Shown: positions 18,690 to 26,513 of the stretch, in pieces
Numbering within the stretch: the first letter of the stretch is position 1
Layout of the letters: the number at the start of each line of letters is the position of its first letter
Assembly: GCF_000177235.2 (NCBI RefSeq)
Contig: NC_014829.1
Coordinates: 3,286,001-3,350,000 of the forward strand
DNA length: 64,000 nucleotides
Reading direction: 5' to 3'
Source of the DNA: Evansella cellulosilytica DSM 2522
GTDB taxonomy: Bacteria; Bacillota; Bacilli; Bacillales; Salisediminibacteriaceae
Program-made: the position numbers and the translations under genes
Notes under the pieces: generated by a model
What the model saw: the letters and a program-made list of their open reading frames with translations, nothing else
What the model was told of the DNA's origin: nothing
Database searches by the model: none

Positions 18690-18690
18690 A

Positions 18691-19548
18691 ATGGTGGATA
18701 AACGTCTTGGTTGGCTGATTTATCGTAATGAAGATATACATAAGAATGAACGTTTCATCAACTTCCTTCACGAGGCAGCAGAACAATATGACCTTGTCCT
18801 TTCTTTAGTCTCGTATGAGGATTTAGTGTATCAGCTAGCAAATGGTACTACATCCTTTACTGACAAGGAAAAGCCTTCCTTTGTGATAAACCGATCCGTT
18901 TCTCCTTGGCTAAATGAAGTGATAGCGCTTAATGGCATTCGCGTATTTAACAATGCTACTGTTGCGCGCTTAGCAAACGACAAAAGACTAACGCATGCTT
19001 ATTTTCAACATAAAGGTATTAGAATGCTTCCTACTGTTTCAACGACAAAGTTACAGCTCGTTAAACAACCACCTCTTTCTTTCCCATTTGTCGTAAAGGA
19101 CCCGTTAAGTCGTGGCGGTGTAGGTGTATTTCACGTCAAAACTGAGAAGGAACTAGTCGAATTAGCGCCATCCTTCAGTGACGATTGCATCGTACAACCA
19201 GTATGTGATAGCCCTGGAAAAGATTTGAGGGTGTATATCATGAATAATGAAATAGTCGCTGCGATATTACGTGAAAGTGAAACTAGTACTGAAATTCGTG
19301 CGAACATTTCAACAGGAGGAACATCACGGCTATATGACTTGTCTCACCGTGAGAAAATGCTTATTACAAAAATGTGTGAAGAAATCACGATTGATTTCGC
19401 CGGAATAGACTTTTTATTTGATAAAAACGGCGATCTTTTATTTAACGAAATGGAGGATGCTGTAGGCTGTAGAAGCTTGTATATGAATAGTGAAATCAAT
19501 ATTGCCGCGCTATTTATGAAGCATGTGAAGGAAACACTGTTATCGTAA
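18691..19548 (+). CDS. RimK-like ATP-grasp ligase, second, diverged copy
   Basis: 285 residues from the ATG at 18691 (GGAAGGGAG upstream). Opens DKRLGWLIYRNEDI, parallel to PLYGWLIYNGNL in the first copy, so the pair probably arose by duplication. It keeps FVVKDPLSRGGVGVF, GKDLRVYIMNNEIVAAILR and EIRANISTGG, but the metal-binding end reads LLFNEMEDAVGCRSLY, with Glu in place of the Asn usual in CEVNSN. It may act as a partner of altered specificity or reduced activity. Terminator at 19683. Confidence 0.75.
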   Translation: MVDKRLGWLIYRNEDIHKNERFINFLHEAAEQYDLVLSLVSYEDLVYQLANGTTSFTDKEKPSFVINRSVSPWLNEVIALNGIRVFNNATVARLANDKRLTHAYFQHKGIRMLPTVSTTKLQLVKQPPLSFPFVVKDPLSRGGVGVFHVKTEKELVELAPSFSDDCIVQPVCDSPGKDLRVYIMNNEIVAAILRESETSTEIRANISTGGTSRLYDLSHREKMLITKMCEEITIDFAGIDFLFDKNGDLLFNEMEDAVGCRSLYMNSEINIAALFMKHVKETLLS

Positions 19549-19596
19549 GAAAGGGGCTCAAAAGCGGTGATTGTTGAGGGATTGTAGTTTATATTG

Positions 19597-19682
19597 TAAT
19601 GGCTACGCTCGTCGCTCGCCTGATAGGAGAACCCCATTCCTATCAGGCTTTTTAACGTTTGCGACGACTACGCACATTACTT
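19597..19682 (+). repeat. Composite palindromic repeat, copy A
   Basis: About 85 nt: outer GGCTACGCTCGTCGC / GCGACGACTACGC, inner CCTGATAGGAG / CTCCTATCAGG-type stem, ending in the GGGCACTGAAAAAG hairpin. An inverted, nearly identical copy lies at 23342-23428 and a diverged copy at 55553-55641. Confidence 0.75.
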
Positions 19683-19727
19683 AGGGGCACTGAAAAAGTG
19701 AAAGAACACCACTTTTTCTGTGCCCTC
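19683..19727. terminator. Bidirectional terminator, ATP-grasp pair / liaR
   Basis: AGGGGCACTGAAAAAGTG paired with CACTTTTTCTGTGCCCT, followed by TTTTT on the plus strand. It lies between two convergent units. Confidence 0.85.
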
Positions 19728-19761
19728 TTTTTATCTATTGAGTCCTTTAAAGTGAAGGAGT

Positions 19762-20394
19762 CTACCTAATTAAATTATTTTTAAATGCATAAATAACAGC
19801 TTGGGTGCGATCATGTACTTCGAGTTTATTTAAAATATTACTCACATGTACCTTCACCGTTTTGAGGGCAATATAAAGCTCATCAGCTATTTCTTGGTTT
19901 GCTTTCCCTTCTGTCATGAGCTTCAACACTTCCATTTCCCGCTCCGTGAGTTGATCATGCAAATGAGCCTCTTGTTTTTTTCTCATTTGACTCATGATTT
20001 TCCCCGTAACCTCGGGCTCTAAAATCGATTGGCCACCATATGTAGCACGTATCGCATCAGCTATATCCTTCGCTTTAGACGTTTTTAACATATAACTTGT
20101 TGCTCCTGCCTCAAGAGCTGGATAAACTTTTTCGTCATCAAGGAAGCTCGTAACGATAATGATTTTCGCCTCTGGCCATTTCTCAATGATGTTTTTAGTT
20201 GCTTCGATTCCATCCATCCTTTTCATTACTAAATCCATTAATATAATATCTGGCTTTAACTGTAGTGCTAAGTCGACTGCTTCATCTCCATCATTTGCTT
20301 CGGCAACAACATCAATATCCTTTTGCGCTGATAAATAGGAGGATACGCCAATGCGTACCATTTCATGATCATCAGCAAATAAAACTTTAATCAC
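19762..20394 (-). CDS. liaR: LiaR response regulator (NarL/FixJ family)
   Basis: DNA-binding regulator of cell-envelope stress. 210 residues: receiver domain (acidic pocket DDHEMVR, phospho-acceptor Asp in DIILMDLVMKRMDG at about 54, Lys in MLKTS) and a LuxR-type helix-turn-helix (LTEREMEVLKLMTEGKANQEIADELYI split over about 145-190). One base downstream of liaS; the order liaI-liaF-liaS-liaR identifies the system. Confidence 0.93.
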   Translation of the reverse strand: MIKVLFADDHEMVRIGVSSYLSAQKDIDVVAEANDGDEAVDLALQLKPDIILMDLVMKRMDGIEATKNIIEKWPEAKIIIVTSFLDDEKVYPALEAGATSYMLKTSKAKDIADAIRATYGGQSILEPEVTGKIMSQMRKKQEAHLHDQLTEREMEVLKLMTEGKANQEIADELYIALKTVKVHVSNILNKLEVHDRTQAVIYAFKNNLIR

Positions 20395-20395
20395 G

Positions 20396-21436
20396 TTACT
20401 TGCCCCCTTTTCTACGGTATGGGATCTTCACTTCTAAGCGTGTTCCTTCTTGTTCAACACTTACTACTTTTAATGTACCACCAATTTCAAGCGCACGCTC
20501 CTGCATATTTAGTAATCCGTATGAACTATTCGTTTTTGCCTCTTCAACATTAAAGCCAATACCATCATCAGACACGCGCAATATCACAAATTCATCTCGC
20601 TCTATTAGCATTATATGTAGTCGTCCGGCTTTAGAGTGACGTAGTGCGTTGGAGACGGACTCTTGTAATATTCTAAATAAATGGTCCTCTACACCTTTTT
20701 CTAGCTCAAGCGTTTCTATTTTACACTCTATTTCCATTGGTACCTTTTGTTTTAATTCCGTGAGTAGCTCGTTCATTCCTTCCGAAAGCGTTTTTTCTTT
20801 TAACGCGATTGGACGTAAATGTAATAATAGAGCTCTCATTTCTAATTGTGATTGCTCAATCATCCGTTCAACTAGCCCTAACTGATTTTTTACTGCAGGG
20901 TCCTCAGGCGGGTCACCTTCGTTAATCGCTGACATCATCATGGAAGCCGCAAAAAGCTGTTGACTTACTGAGTCATGAAGTTCTCGTGCAAGGCGATTAC
21001 GCTCTTGTAAAATAACTTCTTGTAAGCTTTTTTCGCGCTCCTCGGTTCGTTCTGTTGCTAACCTCTGAGAAAGTTCTGCTTGTTTTTCAAGCTTTTCTTC
21101 CAACAACAATAACTGCTTTTGTATCGGTATAATATCCTTACTTTTTTCCAAAGCAACGTCGGAAACTTTTCTTCCCTTCACGACGTCCTCCAGTTGATCG
21201 TGTACATATGTGAGCTTTTTAGAAAAATAAATACTATATGAAGCACCAACAATGATTCCGGTCATAACGATAAGACCACCTAATAATATGAGGTAATTCA
21301 CATCATAAATTTTAGTAGTAAATAGTAAACGCCATTCCTCTAATGGAAATATAAGAAAAGTTGTTCCGACAATAATGATAGTAAATATGAGTGCTCCCAC
21401 GACGCCGACAATGATCTGTTTTAGCATGAGGTTCAT
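20396..21436 (-). CDS. liaS: LiaS sensor histidine kinase
   Basis: Membrane histidine kinase sensing lipid-II-interfering antibiotics, controlled by LiaF. 346 residues: two N-terminal transmembrane helices (about 10-32 and 48-70) with little extracellular sequence (intramembrane-sensing type), a HAMP-like linker, HisKA_3 motif NRLARELHDSVSQQL with the phospho-His, and an HATPase domain (EQLFRILQ..., VSDDGIGFN, YGLLNMQERA). Overlaps liaF by 4 nt and is directly followed by liaR. Confidence 0.93.
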   Translation of the reverse strand: MNLMLKQIIVGVVGALIFTIIIVGTTFLIFPLEEWRLLFTTKIYDVNYLILLGGLIVMTGIIVGASYSIYFSKKLTYVHDQLEDVVKGRKVSDVALEKSKDIIPIQKQLLLLEEKLEKQAELSQRLATERTEEREKSLQEVILQERNRLARELHDSVSQQLFAASMMMSAINEGDPPEDPAVKNQLGLVERMIEQSQLEMRALLLHLRPIALKEKTLSEGMNELLTELKQKVPMEIECKIETLELEKGVEDHLFRILQESVSNALRHSKAGRLHIMLIERDEFVILRVSDDGIGFNVEEAKTNSSYGLLNMQERALEIGGTLKVVSVEQEGTRLEVKIPYRRKGGK

Positions 21437-22167
21437 ATTCGCTTCACCTCAATATCACCTGAAACAACAGACGTCACTATTTTAACTCTCGGTGTATTCA
21501 CGCCGTAGCCTTCTGTATAATAGGAAATACTCTCGTTAAATAATTTCGTGTGACGCTTATGAAATATCGTTGCTCGTCCTAATAGGGAGCTATGATGAAC
21601 GTGAACTTCTACTTCATACGGTACATAGATTTTTATATTACCGACAATATGTCTGATCGATATGACTGCATCCTCTGGTAAAACGGTATTACTAAGGTCT
21701 ATGACGCGATCGCCAACACCACCATGGATATTAATATCGCGCCATTGGTATGGTGACTCACTCGTTTGTTGATTCCCAAAAAATTTATTTTGAAAGAGAG
21801 GTTCTACTTTTACAATGGGTTCTGGTAATGCATTGATATTTTCATCACCGAACTGAGGAGATAAATATTCAGGCTCCTCTTTAGATTTTTGATAATGGAT
21901 AAAAAATAGAATGACAAGCGCGATGGCTAAAAATCGAAATGCAAACATATTTAATACAGTAAAAAATAATACGATGCAGCCGAACCCAAAAAGAATTTTC
22001 CCGAAAGTAGACTCATATTGTTTTCTTCCTATAAAAATAAGGAAAGAGAAAAATATGAGCGTAAAAACTAATCCACTATTAAAAAAGAATAGTTCTATAA
22101 ATAAAAGGGCGACACCTATTAACAATAACAAACTCAATGTGTTTGTTGAAAAGCGTTGAAACATCAA
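21433..22167 (-). CDS. liaF: LiaF, negative regulator of LiaS
   Basis: Membrane protein that keeps LiaS inactive without stress. 244 residues: four hydrophobic helices within about 1-95, a charged linker, and a C-terminal cytoplasmic beta-helix domain (DINIHGGVGDRVIDLSNTV, ISIRHIVGNIKIYVP) typical of the LiaF/DUF2154 family. SD AGGAGGG before the ATG. A 150-nt gap separates it from the upstream small membrane gene. Confidence 0.92.
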   Translation of the reverse strand: MMFQRFSTNTLSLLLLIGVALLFIELFFFNSGLVFTLIFFSFLIFIGRKQYESTFGKILFGFGCIVLFFTVLNMFAFRFLAIALVILFFIHYQKSKEEPEYLSPQFGDENINALPEPIVKVEPLFQNKFFGNQQTSESPYQWRDINIHGGVGDRVIDLSNTVLPEDAVISIRHIVGNIKIYVPYEVEVHVHHSSLLGRATIFHKRHTKLFNESISYYTEGYGVNTPRVKIVTSVVSGDIEVKRI

Positions 22168-22317
22168 TTAGGCCCTCCTGTCTGTTTTAATAGTAGTTTT
22201 TTAGAATATATCATGTAACATGATCATGACTTCGAAAAGACGCAGCTACGCGCGCCCTTTCTATCATACACCTATTTACATTTCTACTTCCATAAATTTC
22301 GCATGTTTGACATTTTT

Positions 22318-22608
22318 TCATACCGTTTTCACTTCTTTTTCTTCTTGCCAATGCTTATAAAGAACATATAGTAAATATAATGCTGCAACACCAATCACCG
22401 CGAAAATATTAGATAATCCAATGCTTAAAACGATAAGCCCTGCGATGATCCAGCCAATTTTCCCAGTCGTTGACTCCGCTTTCCCAAACTGCTTTAAGAT
22501 GATATAAAGTAAATATATGCTAACACCAAGGACAATCATCGGTCCTATGTTGACAATTAAAATAATTAGAGCAACTATTCCTAACACAAACATCCATATT
22601 TTATTCAT
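22318..22608 (-). CDS. liaI: LiaI-like small membrane protein
   Basis: 96 residues with about four hydrophobic segments: IWMFVLGIVALIILIV, IVLGVSIYLLYIIL, IGWIIAGLIVLSIGL and an IFAVIGVAALYLLYVL helix, followed by a charged tail. Size, topology and position as first gene of the lia operon match LiaI, a membrane anchor of envelope stress defence. No liaH (PspA-like) gene is present between it and liaF, as in B. cereus-type lia operons. Strong GAGGAGG site. Named by position more than by sequence. Confidence 0.65.
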   Translation of the reverse strand: MNKIWMFVLGIVALIILIVNIGPMIVLGVSIYLLYIILKQFGKAESTTGKIGWIIAGLIVLSIGLSNIFAVIGVAALYLLYVLYKHWQEEKEVKTV

Positions 22609-22731
22609 TCTTTATTCCTCCTCATTTACTTCTTGTCTATATATTACCTATAAAAAAGTTTTTTCATAATGAACTTGAGAAATATTTCAACTAAGACTTA
22701 AGGAGTATTTAACGAAAAAATTACCTTATCC

Positions 22732-22761
22732 TAATAGTCAAATACTATTTTTTGACTATTA
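22732..22761. promoter_or_regulatory. Perfect inverted repeat upstream of liaI
   Basis: TAATAGTCAAA / TTTGACTATTA, 11-bp arms with an 8-nt AT loop and no T-tract. It lies about 125 nt before liaI and 115 nt before the divergent DCC gene. Could be an operator (a LiaR site is possible) or a weak terminator. Confidence 0.45.
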
Positions 22762-22876
22762 GAATAAGAAATAAGACAATTAGTATATAACCGAATGACG
22801 ATATATCGTTCAAGTCGTTCGGAGCGCACCGGTGTCTAAATGGATAAAAAAAATACATAGATTTGAGGGATGGCTA

Positions 22877-23269
22877 ATGAAAAGCATCATTTTATTTGAT
22901 GGCGTTTGTAATTTTTGCGTTGGAAGTGTGCAATTTATTATTAAAAGAGATAAGAATGCGCGTTACCAATTTGCTTCCCTTCAAAGTGAAATAGGAAACA
23001 AATTAAAAGCAGAGTATCAAATCCCTGAAAACATAAATAGTTTCATTTTAATCGAAGATAACCAAGTTTTTTATAAATCAACAGCAGCATTGCGAGTATG
23101 TAAAGGGTTAGATCGTGGGTGGAGGGCGTTTTATCCACTTATTATCGTTCCACGTCCTATTAGAGACTTGTTTTATTCTCTCATCTCGAACAATCGATAT
23201 AAATGGTTTGGAAAAAAGGAGTCATGTATGATCCCTTCCCGAGACATTCGTGAGAGATTCCTTGAATAG
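22877..23269 (+). CDS. DCC-family (DUF393) thiol-disulfide protein, YuxK-like
   Basis: 130 residues from the ATG at 22877 (GAGGGATGG site); a GTG farther upstream is in frame but gives an extension the family lacks. The N-terminal FDGVCNFC holds the DxxCxxC signature; FASLQSEIG and the C-terminal WRAFYPLIIVPRPIRDLFY follow the family pattern. Predicted small oxidoreductase-like protein; physiological role unknown. Single gene between the lia operon and a repeat. Confidence 0.85.
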   Translation: MKSIILFDGVCNFCVGSVQFIIKRDKNARYQFASLQSEIGNKLKAEYQIPENINSFILIEDNQVFYKSTAALRVCKGLDRGWRAFYPLIIVPRPIRDLFYSLISNNRYKWFGKKESCMIPSRDIRERFLE

Positions 23270-23297
23270 TTCATGTGGACACAACTGGTGATTTTAG

Positions 23298-23428
23298 AGG
23301 GCACTGAAAAAGTGGCTTTCTTTCACTTTTTAAGTGCCTTTAAGCAATGTGCGTAGCCGTCGCAATCGTTTAAAAGCCTGATAGGAGTGGGTTTCTCCTA
23401 TCAGGCGAGCGACGAGCGTAGCCATTGC
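23298..23428 (-). repeat. Composite palindromic repeat, copy B (inverted)
   Basis: Hairpin AGGGCACTGAAAAAGTG / CACTTTTTAAGTGCCTT at 23298-23340 (probable terminator of the DCC gene) joined to an 85-nt palindrome. In reverse it matches 19597-19727 almost base for base. A further AGGCACTGAAAA...TTTTTCTGTGGCCT relic follows at 23450-23488. The remainder to 23756 has a weak hairpin at 23569-23602 and no gene. Confidence 0.75.
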
Positions 23429-23756
23429 AACACAAATAAAAGGCACTGAAAATTTGCTTTGTACTTTTTCTGTGGCCTCTGGTCTTTACCTAATTCAGTT
23501 CCCTCTGCTTGTTCAGTCACCACTAAATTTTCTTTCGTTGTAGAAGCCACTTCAAAAAAAATAGACTTAAAACTTTGTGAAGATAGTTTCAAGTCTTTTT
23601 TATAAGTCTTATCCTTTAAAAGCCCCGCTATAAGTGTTTTTTATATTGCGCGTTCGGCGAGAGTAGCAATGCCAGGACTTTTATTAGCTTGTGGGTAAGC
23701 AGCTCACATACCATTTTCAGTACTTTTACTAGCTTTTTGAACATTCTCATTTGTTT

Positions 23757-24596
23757 TTACTTCATAGCGTGATGATGATATAGCTTCACAAATTCTTCCA
23801 CTAACATACTACTTATTGGTCTATCAACAGGTAACACCGTATCATCAATCGTATGTATTGGCATTACTTCAGCACTTGTACTCGTAATAAAAGCTTCATC
23901 TGCATTTTTTAGAAAATCAGTTGTAAACTCCTTTTCCACTAATGGTATACGAAGCTCTTTTGCTAATTGCATCACCTTGGCACGAGTGATTCCGTGTAGT
24001 ATTCTTTTAGTCGCAGGGTGAGTATAAAGTTTACCATCCTTCACTGCAAACACATTACTACTAGAGCCTTCGGTGACGATACCTTCACGAACAAGGATTG
24101 CTTCACCATGCCCATTTTTTAGTGCTTTTTGTTTCGCGATGATATTCGGGAGTAGATTAAGTGATTTAATGTAACAATTTAACCACCGTTCGTCTTCGAG
24201 AGTAATAACTGAAATACCTTTTTCTCGATTAGATATTGGACGAGCTTTACGAACTGTCATTGAAAACACCGCAGGACATTCAGGATAATTGTGCTGCCTT
24301 GGAGCAATTCCACGTGTTAATTGAAAATAAACGTCGGCTTCTTTCATTTCCGAACGAGTGATGCCCTCATCAATAATCGCCGTTATTTTCTCTTTAGGAA
24401 AAGGCAATACCAATTCAATAGCATCTGCACTTTTTTGAAACCTTTCTAAATGCTCCTCTAGCAAAAATGGTTGTCCGTTATACACTCGTACAACTTCATA
24501 AATTCCGTCTCCAAATTGATGTCCACGTTCTTGAATTGGTACTACTTTTTCATTAATATCTACAAATTTGTTTTCATAAAATGCGATTTCTGCCAT
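23757..24596 (-). CDS. dat: D-amino-acid transaminase
   Basis: PLP-dependent class IV aminotransferase that makes D-alanine and D-glutamate from D-amino-acid donors, feeding peptidoglycan. 279 residues from the ATG at 24594-24596, after GGTGATAG; a start seven codons upstream is less likely because family members begin at this Met. PLP Lys in YIKSLNLLPN (about 146), GDGIYEVVRVYNG near 33 and the phosphate site VTEGSSSNVF near 178. Isolated gene, no operon partner. Confidence 0.9.
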   Translation of the reverse strand: MAEIAFYENKFVDINEKVVPIQERGHQFGDGIYEVVRVYNGQPFLLEEHLERFQKSADAIELVLPFPKEKITAIIDEGITRSEMKEADVYFQLTRGIAPRQHNYPECPAVFSMTVRKARPISNREKGISVITLEDERWLNCYIKSLNLLPNIIAKQKALKNGHGEAILVREGIVTEGSSSNVFAVKDGKLYTHPATKRILHGITRAKVMQLAKELRIPLVEKEFTTDFLKNADEAFITSTSAEVMPIHTIDDTVLPVDRPISSMLVEEFVKLYHHHAMK

Positions 24597-24744
24597 ATCT
24601 ATCACCCACTCTAGCACTTTTTCTTCATTATGACATGCAGATTTTTCTCTGTAAATGAATGTTTATCAATCTTAAAATAGAAATCATGTAAAACATGAGA
24701 TTGTTCCTTTTGGATATTGGCTTCATTTAAAAGTGTATTGAATG

Positions 24745-25170
24745 TTTATTCTACCTTCACACGATTCTCCACGTCATGATGGGACTTTAAAACATGGTTC
24801 TTACCCCTTCAGACCGGGGCGTTCACTCTAAAAGGATATTAAATCGTTTTATTCTACCTTCACACGATTCTCCCCGTCATGACGGGAATTTAAAACATGG
24901 TTCTTACCCCTTCAGACCGGGGCGTTCACTCTAAAAGGATATTAAATCGTTTTATTCTACCTTCACACGATTCTCAGCGCCATGACGGGACTTTAAAACA
25001 TGGTTCTTCTCCCTTCAGATCAGCACTTTCACTCTAAAAGGATATTAAATCGTTTTATTCTACCTTCACACGATTCTCAGCGCCATGACGGGATTTTAAA
25101 ACATGGTTCTTCTCCCTTCAGAACGGCACATTCCTTCTGAAGGGATATTAAATTTATTCTACCTTCACTA
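24745..25170. repeat. Tandem repeat array, 103-bp unit, four copies plus partial
   Basis: Units start at 24745, 24848, 24951 and 25054; a partial fifth starts at 25153. Each begins TTTATTCTACCTTCACACGA and contains TTTAAAACATGGTTCTT and CCCTTCAGA. Copies 1-2 share ACCGGGGCGTTC, copies 3-4 a changed version. The unit is not a multiple of 3 and has no ORF. It is not CRISPR-like because there are no unique spacers. It fills most of the 590-nt gap between the dat and P1 peptidase genes. Confidence 0.9.
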
Positions 25171-25185
25171 CCTAGTCTAAAGATA

Positions 25186-26244
25186 TTATAAATCAAGCTC
25201 CGATAAATAATCAGCTAAAGAATGCAGCGTAGTTCCGCTTCTTCCAACTGTTTTTTCGGCAGTGATCATAGAGTTGATAATTGCCTCTTCAGTCGCTTCA
25301 GCGATGGCATGAAAGGCTAGGTCTATTTCTTCCTCGTGAATACATGTTTGTGTTAATAGTTTCTTTGGACGCTTATGCGGAATGGTTGCAGCTGTACTAA
25401 AGCCAATAACTATGTCACCACTACCGTGTGCCATCTTGGAACCTGTCCTACTTAAACCTACACCACAGCGTTTTATTATTCTTTCAAGTTGTCTTTCAGA
25501 AACAGGCAAGTCTGTAGCTACAATAATGATGACTGAGCCTTTATCTTTATTATCTATTTTGTCATTTACCTTCATCTTTTCAAGCTTAGTTCCGACGTTT
25601 TTCCCGTTAATAATGAGATCATGAAGTTTACCGAAGTTCGTTAAGACGAGAACACCTAGTGTATATGTTTTATTTAACACTTCTATTTCCCTTGATGCTG
25701 AGCCAATACCCCCTTTTAATCCGAAGCATTTCATTCCGGTTCCTGCTCCTACTGCTCCTTCTGGAAAATCTTGCTTCGCGTCTTTAATCGCGGTAAAAAC
25801 ATCCTCCTCATGAATGACTTGCTGGCGAATATCATTAAAATGCATATCATTACACTCTGCCACAATCGGGTTAATTGTACCTGTCGTTCGTCCAATATCC
25901 GGATTATCTTTCAGCATATATTTAATTAAGCTTGCTGAGACATTTCCTACACTTAACGTGTTTGTTAGTAATATAGGCGTTTCAATCGTTCCTAGTTCAT
26001 CAATTTGAATTGTACCTGCTGTTTTACCAAATCCATTTAATACATGGCTTGCAGCAACTACTTTTTCCTGAAATATGTTCCCTTGGTGAGGGAGGATAGA
26101 GGTAACTCCAGTATGTATTTCACCATCTCGGATTGTTTTATGTCCTACTGTTACCCCTTTTACGTCCGTAATTTTGTTTAGTGGCCCAGTCGGGAGGGTA
26201 CCAATATTAATATTCCAATCTCTTGCTCTTTTCAACACTGTCAT
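25186..26244 (-). CDS. P1 family peptidase (DmpA/BapA type)
   Basis: Self-processing Ntn-hydrolase related to L-aminopeptidase D-Ala-esterase. 352 residues from the ATG at 26242-26244 with GGGGGAAAG upstream. Opening NINIGTLPTGPLNKITDVKGVTVGH is split around the usual GxxN-DVxGVxVGH pattern. The catalytic Ser follows Gly in GGIGSASRE at about 207, the autocleavage point giving alpha and beta chains. FGLKGG and GDIVIGFSTA also match. Probably cytoplasmic, since no signal peptide is seen. Natural substrate unknown; may act on D-amino-acid or beta-peptides. Confidence 0.88.
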   Translation of the reverse strand: MTVLKRARDWNINIGTLPTGPLNKITDVKGVTVGHKTIRDGEIHTGVTSILPHQGNIFQEKVVAASHVLNGFGKTAGTIQIDELGTIETPILLTNTLSVGNVSASLIKYMLKDNPDIGRTTGTINPIVAECNDMHFNDIRQQVIHEEDVFTAIKDAKQDFPEGAVGAGTGMKCFGLKGGIGSASREIEVLNKTYTLGVLVLTNFGKLHDLIINGKNVGTKLEKMKVNDKIDNKDKGSVIIIVATDLPVSERQLERIIKRCGVGLSRTGSKMAHGSGDIVIGFSTAATIPHKRPKKLLTQTCIHEEEIDLAFHAIAEATEEAIINSMITAEKTVGRSGTTLHSLADYLSELDL

Positions 26245-26293
26245 TTGCTTTCCCCCTTTTTGTCTGACTGTTATTTTAACCAATTTATTGAGC

Positions 26294-26330
26294 TTGACTC
26301 AAAAGGTCAAAATTTTTACCTTTTAGTCAA
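26294..26330. terminator. GACTC-family hairpin upstream of the P1 peptidase gene
   Basis: TTGACTcAAAAGGT / ACCTTTTAGTCAA around an A/T loop. It lies between valS (upstream on the minus strand) and the peptidase gene. Same family as 985, 14218, 43257, 46527, 55642 and 61581. Confidence 0.6.
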
Positions 26331-26471
26331 CCACTAAAGCTTGTTATAGCTTTTTTGACAGCCTCAAGCGTGGCATTTCCCGGTATTTCTTAAGTTTATA
26401 ATTAATGCTCTTCACGCTAGTAGCACGGCGGACAATATCCACTGCCAAGTTTCATTTTCTTATTCCTCAAG

Positions 26472-26503
26472 AAAACCAAGGATCAGTAGCAATCCTTGGT
26501 TTT
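26472..26503 (-). terminator. Terminator of valS
   Basis: AAAACCAAGGAT / ATCCTTGGTTTT with an 8-nt loop, directly after the valS stop on the minus strand. Confidence 0.85.
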
Positions 26504-26513
26504 ACTTTACAAG

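Noticed and set aside
23401-23592. Minus-strand frame of 63 codons
   Set aside because: Overlaps the composite repeat, has a TTG start without a good ribosome-binding site.
24745-25170. CRISPR array
   Set aside because: The 103-bp units are contiguous without unique spacers and no cas genes are present.
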